This document shows, one piece after another, positions 1 through 6,736 of a DNA stretch of 6,736 bases (its first letter is position 1; each line of letters begins with the position of its first letter). The DNA comes from Ruminococcaceae bacterium UBA1865. GTDB lineage: Bacteria; Bacillota; Clostridia; Oscillospirales; Acutalibacteraceae. Location of the stretch: contig DDHX01000058.1 of the NCBI GenBank assembly GCA_002338255.1, forward strand, positions 27,821 to 34,556. The letters run 5' to 3'. Under the pieces are notes generated by a model that ran no database searches, was not told the origin of the DNA, and saw only the letters and a list, made by a program, of their open reading frames with translations. Position numbers and translations under genes: made by a program.

Positions 1-1577
1 ACTATCTGATTACGCTCTGTGTGCTGCTTGCAGTCACAATTTTGGTGAATATCGGATTTAACACCATACGAACCGTCATCATCGCAAAGGTTGGTCAAAA
101 CATCGTGCACGATATCCGAAAGGATTTGTTTGACCATTTGCAGGCACTGCCTTTTTCCTACTATGACAACCGGCCGCAAGGAAAAATACTGGTACGTGTG
201 GTACATTATGTCAACTCGGTATCCGATGCGCTCAGTAACGGCATTTTGAATTTCATCATCGAAATTATCAATATTATTTTTATTATTATCTTCATGTTTC
301 AGGTAAGTGCGCCGCTGGCAGGCATCACCGTATTGGGAATGCCCGTGGTGGGTGCGTTTATCTGGATGATTAAGCCGAAACAGCGCAAGGCATGGCAGGC
401 GGTATCCAATAAAAACTCAAACGTAAACGCATTTGTACAGGAATCGATTGAGGGTGCAAAAGTAACGCAGGTATTCGACCGGCAGGGAACCAATATGGAA
501 ATCCTCAACCGTTTGATGGACGAGCGCTACAAGTCGTGGATGGACGCAATTTATGTTTCAAACAGCGTTTGGTACACAACCGAAACAGTGTCCCAGATTG
601 TATTCTCAATGGTTTACATAGCGGGTGCCTACTGGCTGAACCCCATGGCTTCCTTCGGTGTATTGCTGGCGATGGGCACCTATGCTTCCCGTTTTTGGCA
701 GCCGATTGTAAACCTCGCCAATATTTACAACAACTTTATCAATGCGGTTTCCTATCTTGAACGCATTTTTGAAACCATGAATGAGCCTGCCGTTATTGAA
801 GACGCACCCAATGCTTATGAAATTCCGCCGATTGTCGGAGATGTGCGCTTTGACCATGTAAGCTTTGGCTATACCCCGGAGCAGCTGATTTTAAAAGATA
901 TAAGCTTTGAGGCAAAGGCAGGCGAAAGTATTGCCATTGTCGGCCCTACCGGTGCGGGAAAAACGACCATTGTCAATCTGATCAGCCGCTTTTACAATAT
1001 TGAACAGGGCAAAGTGATGATTGACGGAAACAGCGTGATGGACGTAACCCTGCATTCGCTGCGCAGCCAAATGGGCATTATGCTGCAGGACAGCTTTATT
1101 TTCTCCGGTACGATTTCCGACAATATCCGTTACGGAAAACGTGACGCGTCGGACGAAGAGGTGATACACGCGGCGAAGATGCTGCACGCCGATGAGTTCA
1201 TCCGCAAGATGAAAGAGGGCTACGAAACCGTGGTAAAAGAGCGTGGCGGCGGTCTTTCACAGGGGCAAAAGCAATTGCTCGCTTTTACGCGCACTTTGCT
1301 GGCCGACCCGAAAATTTTGGTGCTGGACGAGGCGACTTCTTCCATTGACACCGCCACCGAACAACTGGTGCAGCAGGGCATCAACACGCTGCTGAAAGGC
1401 CGCACCTCGTTCATCATCGCGCACAGGCTGTCCACCATAAAAAGCTGCAGCCGCATTATGTACATTGATGACGGCCGGATTATGGAAAGCGGCACCCACG
1501 AGGAACTGATGGCGCAAAAAGGGTATTACTATAAGCTTTATATGGCTCAGTACGACAGTTCACAGGTAAGCGCATAA
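1..1577 (+). CDS. ABC exporter half-transporter (membrane domain + ATPase), 5' end missing
   Basis: This is an ATP-driven exporter subunit of the inner membrane with the usual membrane-then-ATPase fusion. The frame is open to the left edge (first whole codon at base 3) and already lies inside a hydrophobic helix, so the GTG at 21 is an internal Val and the true start is upstream; against a usual length near 580-600 residues, roughly 60-80 are missing. Five hydrophobic segments remain, matching TM2 to TM6. The ATPase domain has Walker A GPTGAGKTT (942-968), a Q-loop in MLQDSF (about 1081-1098), signature LSQGQ (1254-1268), Walker B ILVLDE with the catalytic Glu at 1329-1331, a D-loop SSID, and the switch His at 1422-1424. 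From family knowledge, LSQGQ with an intact Walker B Glu fits the TM288/BmrD-like subunit of heterodimeric exporters whose other half is degenerate. The partner is inferred to lie upstream. Substrate (drug, lipid or peptide) cannot be told. It ends in TAA, 24 bases before a terminator hairpin. Confidence 0.95.
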   Translation, partial: YLITLCVLLAVTILVNIGFNTIRTVIIAKVGQNIVHDIRKDLFDHLQALPFSYYDNRPQGKILVRVVHYVNSVSDALSNGILNFIIEIINIIFIIIFMFQVSAPLAGITVLGMPVVGAFIWMIKPKQRKAWQAVSNKNSNVNAFVQESIEGAKVTQVFDRQGTNMEILNRLMDERYKSWMDAIYVSNSVWYTTETVSQIVFSMVYIAGAYWLNPMASFGVLLAMGTYASRFWQPIVNLANIYNNFINAVSYLERIFETMNEPAVIEDAPNAYEIPPIVGDVRFDHVSFGYTPEQLILKDISFEAKAGESIAIVGPTGAGKTTIVNLISRFYNIEQGKVMIDGNSVMDVTLHSLRSQMGIMLQDSFIFSGTISDNIRYGKRDASDEEVIHAAKMLHADEFIRKMKEGYETVVKERGGGLSQGQKQLLAFTRTLLADPKILVLDEATSSIDTATEQLVQQGINTLLKGRTSFIIAHRLSTIKSCSRIMYIDDGRIMESGTHEELMAQKGYYYKLYMAQYDSSQVSA

Positions 1578-1601
1578 CGCATTGCTTATCACAATATAAT
1601 G

Positions 1602-1644
1602 ATCAGGCTGCTGCAAGTTTAAATTTGCAGCAGCCTGATTTTTT
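1602..1644 (+). terminator. Intrinsic terminator after the ABC exporter gene
   Basis: A perfect 15-bp inverted repeat (arms 1602-1616 and 1625-1639) encloses an 8-base loop with a TTTAAA core, and is followed by a run of six T (1639-1644, the first T being the last stem base). It begins 24 bases after the ABC stop codon, as expected of a rho-independent terminator on the + strand. It also lies 18 bases beyond the stop of the convergent GH3 gene. Read on the - strand the same hairpin is followed only by a mixed A/T stretch (CATTATATTG), so it may end both transcripts but looks stronger for the + strand. Nothing else was recognised in the 85-base convergent gap. Confidence 0.85.
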
Positions 1645-1662
1645 GCTCTGTTTAAACTCTTG

Positions 1663-3936
1663 CTACGCGAGAACTTGCAGTTCCCCGCGCCACAGGTTTT
1701 TGCCACCATCTTCCAGAACAAGCTGTACACAGCCCAGTTCCACAGTGAAACGCATTGCGGCATCCCAAACGGCAAGATCGTCGTACGCAAGTTCAAGGGT
1801 AAATGCCGCTGTTTCCCCGGCCTTTAGAAAACGCTTATCAAACGCACGCAGTTCTTTTTTTCGGCGCACCACCGAACCGCTCAGCCCGTGAATGTACAGG
1901 GACGGCACCGTCCAGCCTGCACGTACTCCGGTATTTTGAATCGTAAATTTCAACTGGACAGGATGTTTTTTCAGACTCGCGGCAGAAGCCGCTTCGTGCG
2001 ATAAATGCACATTTGCGCACACAAATTTCGTATACGAAAGTCCGTCTCCGAAAGTAAAAAGCGGCGTATCCGGAAGGTCATGGTAGCCCATTGCATGATA
2101 AGAAGCGCGTGAATTATAGTAGACCGGCAATTGCCCGCTGCTGCGCGGCATGGAAACCGGAAGCCGCCCGCCTGGCTCAGTAAACCCAAGCAGCAGCTCC
2201 GCGACTGCCTGACCGCCCATTGGACCGGGGTAGAACGCCGTAAGAAACGCGCTGCTGTGCTCTGCGATTTCCGGCACAGCATACGGTCGTCCGCCAATCA
2301 GAACAGTGACGACCGGTTTTCCAACTGCAAGAATCCGCGTGAAAAGTTCCTCCTGCCGGCCGCATAGCCGCAGGTCGGAGCAGTCCACCCCCTCGCCGCA
2401 GTCCATTTGCAGCGGTCCGTCAACGAGGGCGGCTCCGTTTTTATCAAAGCGAGTACCGGCAAAGCGGCTGGAGGAGCCTCCCACCACAAGCACAATTACA
2501 TCGCTTTGCGCAGCGAGCGCCGCCGCTTCATCCAACTCCTGATTGGTACCGTCATAGATACCGCAGCCGCGCGCGTATTGCACATCGAGCCGTGCGCCGC
2601 CGAGGCGTTCCAACCCCTGCCGCACCGTGAGTACCTTCTCCGGGCAAACCGGCGGGCTGTAATCGCCTATCTGTGCGTAAATATCATCCGCATTCGGTCC
2701 AATGACCGCGACGCGCATCTGTTTCACGTTCGAGAGCGGAAGCAGGTTATTCTCGTTCTTCAAAAGTACAATTCCCTGCCTTGCAAGTTCAAGGGACTGG
2801 GGGTAAAGCTCATAGGAAAAAGATTCCGGCGGCACATCCTCGTCTAAATACGGATGCTCAAAAAGGCCGCGTTCAAATTTAATGTTCAGGACACGTAAAA
2901 CGGCCTCGTTCAGCTCCTGTTCCGATACATATTCCTTCTGTACCGCTTCTTCCAATGTTGAAAACCCATTGTCCCACAGACTGATATCCACACCCGCGTG
3001 TAACGATAGTGCACCGGATTTTACGTTGTCACCGGTCAGTGTGTCCAAACGGTCGACCGCCGTGCCGTCCGCCATTACAACTCCGTTAAATCCAAACTCC
3101 TCACGCAAAATTCCGCGCAGCAGAGCCGGGTTCCCGTGGCAGGGCAGTCCGTCAATCTCATTATACGCCGCCATTATTCCGCCGACACCGACGCGGCAGC
3201 ACGCCGCCGCACCGGGCAGGTGAATCTCCCTTAACTCCCGCGGGCCGATGGACGCGGCGCTTGCATTTACGCCGCCCTTGCACTCCCCCTGTGCGCAAAA
3301 GTGCTTCGCCACTGCCGTAACGCCGTTCTCCTGACAACCGGTCACCGCGGCTTCCGCCAGTTGTGCACTCAGGTACGGGTCTTCACTGTAGCATTCCTCG
3401 CTGCGCCCCCAGCGCGGGTCGCGCAATACGTCCAATACAGACAACAGGGCAAGGTCGACCCCCATTTCGTGAAGCTGCCGCGCACAGACCGCATAGGCCT
3501 CCCGCAGCAGTTTGGGATTCCACGCCGCGCCCGCGCACAGGTTGACCGGCAGCAGGTAGCCGTCCAAAGCCTGGTGCCCGTGCGGACATTCGCTGCTCAT
3601 CAGGACGGGAATTTTCAGTCTGGAATGCTCTAATACACAGCGCTGCACCGTATTATACGCTTTTCGCGCCAATGAAGACGGAATACCCGTTTCATAGTCG
3701 CGCTTCGACCACGGATCCGCGCGGTAAAGCCCGTAAAGTACGCCCATGCCGCCGTACCGCTGTGCCTCGTCGATAAATTTCTGTGTAAGGCGGACTTCAC
3801 TGCCCTGCCGTTCGTAACAGGAAAAGCCATAAAGACGCTGATTGAGCTGACCCACCTTCTCGCACAGCGTCATGTGGGAGAGAAGATCAAGGGCACGCTC
3901 CGAAGAGGTAAGCTTTTCATTCTGATATGGTTCCAA
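1663..3936 (-). CDS. Family 3 glycoside hydrolase (beta-glucosidase/beta-xylosidase type), cytoplasmic
   Basis: This retaining exo-hydrolase (757 aa) should remove single beta-linked sugars from the non-reducing end of oligosaccharides. Domain order is standard: a TIM barrel (about 15-360), an alpha/beta sandwich (about 385-635) and a fibronectin-III-like C-terminus (about 640-757). Visible motifs are ECPHG (116-120), DPRWGR (173-178), KHF (211-213), MAAYNEIDG (255-263), nucleophile Asp290 in VVMADG (bases 3067-3069), and predicted acid/base Glu515 in CGEGVD (bases 2392-2394). KHF lacks the PGHG continuation of NagZ-type enzymes, so a hexosaminidase is unlikely; glucose versus xylose or another sugar cannot be decided. 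There is no signal peptide or membrane segment. The start is TTG: an in-frame TGA lies two codons upstream, a good ribosome site precedes it, and the next Met (residue 22) is inside the conserved helix MTLCEKVGQ. The protein is rich in cysteine (20 residues). It lies 46 bases after the alpha-mannosidase gene and is probably co-transcribed with it. Confidence 0.95.
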   Translation of the reverse strand: MEPYQNEKLTSSERALDLLSHMTLCEKVGQLNQRLYGFSCYERQGSEVRLTQKFIDEAQRYGGMGVLYGLYRADPWSKRDYETGIPSSLARKAYNTVQRCVLEHSRLKIPVLMSSECPHGHQALDGYLLPVNLCAGAAWNPKLLREAYAVCARQLHEMGVDLALLSVLDVLRDPRWGRSEECYSEDPYLSAQLAEAAVTGCQENGVTAVAKHFCAQGECKGGVNASAASIGPRELREIHLPGAAACCRVGVGGIMAAYNEIDGLPCHGNPALLRGILREEFGFNGVVMADGTAVDRLDTLTGDNVKSGALSLHAGVDISLWDNGFSTLEEAVQKEYVSEQELNEAVLRVLNIKFERGLFEHPYLDEDVPPESFSYELYPQSLELARQGIVLLKNENNLLPLSNVKQMRVAVIGPNADDIYAQIGDYSPPVCPEKVLTVRQGLERLGGARLDVQYARGCGIYDGTNQELDEAAALAAQSDVIVLVVGGSSSRFAGTRFDKNGAALVDGPLQMDCGEGVDCSDLRLCGRQEELFTRILAVGKPVVTVLIGGRPYAVPEIAEHSSAFLTAFYPGPMGGQAVAELLLGFTEPGGRLPVSMPRSSGQLPVYYNSRASYHAMGYHDLPDTPLFTFGDGLSYTKFVCANVHLSHEAASAASLKKHPVQLKFTIQNTGVRAGWTVPSLYIHGLSGSVVRRKKELRAFDKRFLKAGETAAFTLELAYDDLAVWDAAMRFTVELGCVQLVLEDGGKNLWRGELQVLA

Positions 3937-3945
3937 CAGTCACAA

Positions 3946-3953
3946 CCCCTTCC
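3946..3953 (-). promoter_or_regulatory. Ribosome binding site of the GH3 gene, fixing a TTG start
   Basis: On the - strand this reads GGAAGGGG, a near match to the Shine-Dalgarno sequence, with 9 bases to the TTG at 3936-3934. An in-frame TGA at 3942-3940 rules out an earlier start apart from the adjacent CTG. No ATG or GTG in the right frame is near enough to use this site. The 46-base gap that holds it has no hairpin or T-run, so nothing there suggests that transcription stops between the two genes. Confidence 0.75.
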
Positions 3954-3982
3954 AAAATTTCCCGCTTGCAGTGAATGAATAA

Positions 3983-6736
3983 TTAGAATTGAATCAAAAA
4001 GGTTTTGATTTCATAAGGGCGAATCGTGAACGTGAATTGATTGCCTTCACAATTTATGCTGTCAGTTTGATTTTCAAGCAAGTCACATTCACTCACACGC
4101 TGAACCGGTTTGCCGAGCGTAATTGCTGCATCTGTGCGCATATTGCGGTTCTCATAAACGCGCACAATCACGCCATTGCTGTTTTCAGCTTTTTTGATAG
4201 TCTCAAGGACAACGTTGTCGCGGTCACAGACAATCAGTGAAAACATTTCCCCCGCTTTACCGCCATTGACCGCAAAGGAAGGCTGATTGAGCTTGTACGC
4301 CTCCTGCGGTACGTCGGACTGCCTCCACGCGTTCACATGTGGATACAGGGAATAAGTGAAGAAATGCTCCTCCTGATCCGTCGTTGCATTCGGCTCTATT
4401 CCGGACTTGATCAGCGTCAGGTCTATTTCACCCTCATGCGCGGAGTAGCCGTATTTACAGTCATTCAGCAAAGCAACACCATAACCGCCCTCGGAAACAT
4501 CCGCCCACTTGTGGCCGCAGCTTTCAAAGCGCGCCATATCCCAGCTGGTGTTGGTGTGCGTCTTGCGGGTCACGTTACCGAACTGAATGTCGAACGTTGC
4601 CTCATCGGTGTGCACATCGCACGGGAACAGCACCTTCATCAGATGCTGGCTTTCGTGCCAGTCCACATAGGTTTCAAAGTCAATGCGGCGTGATTGGGCG
4701 TAGAAGTGAATTTTTTGACGAATCAAAGACTTGGAGTACGGACGCTCAATTTCCAGTACCGCCTCGACCGGCCCGTCTTCCGTCCAGCGCATATACGCCT
4801 TGTCGTTCACGTCCCAGTATTTTTCGTGGTAAAAAACATCAATATCCCAATTGTCGTAATAGATTGGTTTATCCTCAAAAACGCGCAGCTGGTTGATGCT
4901 TCTGTCCCGCTGCACCACCTCACGGCAATGTTCTTTATCGTACAAAGAAGAAATGTTTCCGTTTTCATCGAACGCAATCAAATAATAAGGTGTTTCGACT
5001 GCATGATCGGAAAGTTTAAATGGAGATTTATGAACCACTGTGTCCGTCGGGGTAAATGCTTTCCACCCTTTGGACGGTAAGTTATTCAGATACGCGAACG
5101 CACCGTCCGCCGTTTTCTGAACCGGGTAAATGTTGCCCGCTTCGTCTTGAAGAGCTTCGGCAGAACAATCCCCAAGTGCCACAATGTCATTACGGACGAA
5201 GCCAAGGGTGTTATACACCGTAACAGCGTTTCCGTTGCCCGTCAGCGTGGTGATTCTGTCCGTCAAAAGCTGTGTGCCCTGTTGATGAATCGCTTCATAC
5301 TCCTGTTTGGTCACTTCGTAAACCTCATGGATGGATGAGCCGGGAAGAATGTCGTGGAACTGGTTCAGGAGTACTGTTTTCCACATGCTTTCCAATTCTT
5401 TTTCGGGGTACGAAATGCCGCATTCCTGTGCGAACACGGAAATGAGCTCCAAGTCCATAAGCATGAGTTCGCTCTTGCGGTTTGCACGCTTGTTGCGCGC
5501 CATGGAGGTATAGGTGCCGCGGTGGTATTCAAAATAAAACTCACCCGTCCATGTGGAAAGGCGCTTGCTGTCCTTTACGCGGTCTTCGAGTTCACGGAAA
5601 TACTGCCCCGCAAACGCCTGCCGAACCTTTGGAACACCCTTGATTCCCTTTTCCATGCGTTCTCCGGTTTCGAGCATTGCTCTGGTAGGGCCGCCGCCGC
5701 CGTCGCCATAGCCGTAGGAAATCAGGATGTCGTTATTCATCTCTTTATTCTGATAACGCTCCCAGCCACCCATAATTGCGTCCGGATGGAGCATACCGTT
5801 GTATGTTGTAAAGAAGCGGTCTGTGCTCTGCCCTACCCCTAACGTGGAAATAAAGTGAGTCAATACGCTGGTACCGTCGATACCCTCCCACATGAGCGTA
5901 TCATTCGGCACTTTATTGAATTGGTTCCATGAAAGCTTTGTGGTCATGAAATAATCGATTCCGCATTTTTTCATGATTTGCGGCATCGCTCCGGAATAGC
6001 CGAATACATCGGGCAGCCAGAGCACACGGTTATCCACGCCGAATTCTTCTTTAAAAAAACGTTTGCCGTAAAGGAACTGCCTCACCAAGGATTCGCCCGA
6101 AGTCAGGTTGCAGTCTGCTTCCAGCCACATACCGCCCTCTGTTTCCCAACGGCCTTCTTTTACGCGCTCTTTCACTCTGGCGTAAAGTTCGGGATAGCGC
6201 TCCTTTAGGAACACGTACAATTGCGGCTGACTTGAAATAAATTTATAATTCGGATATTCGTCCATCAGTTTTAAAACAGTGGCAAAGCTGCGGGCAACTT
6301 TTTCGCGGGTCTGCGCGACTGTCCACCACCATGCAACGTCAATGTGCGTATGACCGATACAGGTTGCGATTACATCATCGTAGCCCCCCATTTCCTTGTA
6401 AAGCTTCTGATTGATATACTCGTGCGCACTGTCAACCGACTGATAGAACGCTTCGGAATGCACTTCTCTAAGGTCAAGCAGGTTAATGGTATCATTCAAA
6501 ATTGTTTCGAAGTCAATACGCGTTTTGTCCTGCGGATTCATGCGGTCAAGCGCCCACAGCGGAACCTGCAAATCATAATAAAGCCTGCGAACAGGCTCGC
6601 TGATTTCCGCAATCTCACCCAAAAGCTGAAATTCCGTGTGTAATGTGCCGGTATGGGATTGGATGTCAAAATGATAGGTTTGACCAGCCTTGGCTGATTT
6701 TGTCAGCAGAACTTCACGGTGGTTCATGTCCATTCC
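3983..6736 (-). CDS. Family 38 alpha-mannosidase, MAN2C1-like, 5' end missing
   Basis: This zinc (or cobalt) dependent retaining enzyme removes alpha-linked mannose from oligosaccharides such as high-mannose glycan fragments. Numbering from the first Met in the window (bases 6733-6731), GHTHIDVAW (127-135) gives metal ligands His130 and Asp132; LPDVFGYS (240-247) gives nucleophile and metal ligand Asp242 (bases 6008-6010); GYGDGGGGP (341-349) is the usual glycine loop; NQFHDILPGSSI (457-468) supplies the last metal His460 (bases 5354-5356). The alpha-mannosidase middle domain spans about 395-490 (FEYHRGTYTSMARNK) and the beta-rich C-terminal domain about 500-916, ending in TAA. The motif set follows human cytosolic MAN2C1, in which about 250 residues precede the HxHxD motif; only 127 do here. 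The frame is also open through the last codon (GGA), so the ATG at 6733 is probably internal and roughly 100-130 residues are missing. No secretion signal can be judged. It is probably the upstream partner of the GH3 gene. Confidence 0.95.
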   Translation of the reverse strand, partial: GMDMNHREVLLTKSAKAGQTYHFDIQSHTGTLHTEFQLLGEIAEISEPVRRLYYDLQVPLWALDRMNPQDKTRIDFETILNDTINLLDLREVHSEAFYQSVDSAHEYINQKLYKEMGGYDDVIATCIGHTHIDVAWWWTVAQTREKVARSFATVLKLMDEYPNYKFISSQPQLYVFLKERYPELYARVKERVKEGRWETEGGMWLEADCNLTSGESLVRQFLYGKRFFKEEFGVDNRVLWLPDVFGYSGAMPQIMKKCGIDYFMTTKLSWNQFNKVPNDTLMWEGIDGTSVLTHFISTLGVGQSTDRFFTTYNGMLHPDAIMGGWERYQNKEMNNDILISYGYGDGGGGPTRAMLETGERMEKGIKGVPKVRQAFAGQYFRELEDRVKDSKRLSTWTGEFYFEYHRGTYTSMARNKRANRKSELMLMDLELISVFAQECGISYPEKELESMWKTVLLNQFHDILPGSSIHEVYEVTKQEYEAIHQQGTQLLTDRITTLTGNGNAVTVYNTLGFVRNDIVALGDCSAEALQDEAGNIYPVQKTADGAFAYLNNLPSKGWKAFTPTDTVVHKSPFKLSDHAVETPYYLIAFDENGNISSLYDKEHCREVVQRDRSINQLRVFEDKPIYYDNWDIDVFYHEKYWDVNDKAYMRWTEDGPVEAVLEIERPYSKSLIRQKIHFYAQSRRIDFETYVDWHESQHLMKVLFPCDVHTDEATFDIQFGNVTRKTHTNTSWDMARFESCGHKWADVSEGGYGVALLNDCKYGYSAHEGEIDLTLIKSGIEPNATTDQEEHFFTYSLYPHVNAWRQSDVPQEAYKLNQPSFAVNGGKAGEMFSLIVCDRDNVVLETIKKAENSNGVIVRVYENRNMRTDAAITLGKPVQRVSECDLLENQTDSINCEGNQFTFTIRPYEIKTFLIQF

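Noticed and set aside
21..23. GTG as the start codon of the ABC exporter gene
   Set aside because: The frame is open upstream to base 3 and encodes hydrophobic residues that continue the helix; TM1 and the N-terminal part of the domain would be missing, so the gene starts outside the window.
1650..1657. GTTTAAAC palindrome next to the terminator, similar to the loop sequence
   Set aside because: It is only eight bases and A/T-rich, with no further copies or partner; chance is a sufficient explanation.
1826..1842. Possible catabolite-repression (cre) site
   Set aside because: It resembles a cre core on the - strand but mismatches the consensus spacing and lies near the 3' end of the GH3 gene, where control of that operon is not expected.
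2407..2847. 146-codon open frame on the + strand
   Set aside because: It lies antisense within the GH3 gene, which has complete domains and catalytic residues; nothing supports a second gene.
5354..5842. 162-codon open frame on the + strand
   Set aside because: It lies fully antisense within the alpha-mannosidase, has no recognisable domain, and its composition follows from the codons of the real gene.
6731..6733. ATG as the true start of the alpha-mannosidase
   Set aside because: The codon before it is also open, and the protein would lack over 100 residues usual before the HxHxD motif in MAN2C1-like enzymes. A ribosome site cannot be seen because the window ends.
1..6736. Functional link between the ABC protein and the glycosidases
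   Set aside because: The ABC protein is an exporter-type fusion, not a sugar importer, is on the opposite strand, and is separated by a terminator.

Overview
The window looks like chromosomal DNA from an anaerobic Gram-positive bacterium, most likely a Clostridia-class Firmicute of the Oscillospiraceae/Ruminococcaceae sort. This is inferred from the protein families, from purine-rich ribosome binding sites, from one TTG start and from intermediate base composition; no marker gene proves it. It holds three long genes that fill almost all of the sequence, two of them cut by the window edges, plus one clear intrinsic terminator. There are no tRNA or rRNA genes, insertion sequences, CRISPR repeats or phage genes.

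Layout. Bases 1-1577 (+) are the 3' part of an ABC exporter half-transporter with fused membrane and ATPase domains. Its signature motif (LSQGQ) and intact catalytic Glu are those of the catalytically competent subunit of a heterodimeric exporter, so the partner gene probably lies just upstream, outside the window. Bases 1578-1662 separate it from a convergent gene and contain a hairpin with a perfect 15-bp stem followed by a T-run. Bases 1663-3936 (-) encode a complete family 3 glycoside hydrolase (757 aa, TTG start, no signal peptide). Bases 3983-6736 (-) encode a family 38 alpha-mannosidase of the MAN2C1 type, lacking its N-terminus because the gene runs off the right edge.

How the genes work together. 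The alpha-mannosidase and the GH3 enzyme lie in the same direction with only 46 bases between them and no terminator, so they are probably one transcription unit, mannosidase first. The GH3 enzyme has no visible export signal and the mannosidase belongs to a cytosolic-type subfamily, so the pair probably trims alpha-mannosyl and beta-linked sugars from oligosaccharides that have already been imported. The sugar importer, regulator and promoter would lie to the right of the window. The ABC protein is an exporter-type transporter, convergent with the pair and behind a terminator, so there is no reason to link it to the glycan pathway.

Novelty. I found no convincing undescribed system here. The points most worth checking are the GH38-GH3 pairing, the cysteine-rich GH3 enzyme with altered motif residues near its acid/base Glu, and the higher G+C of the GH3 gene relative to its neighbour.
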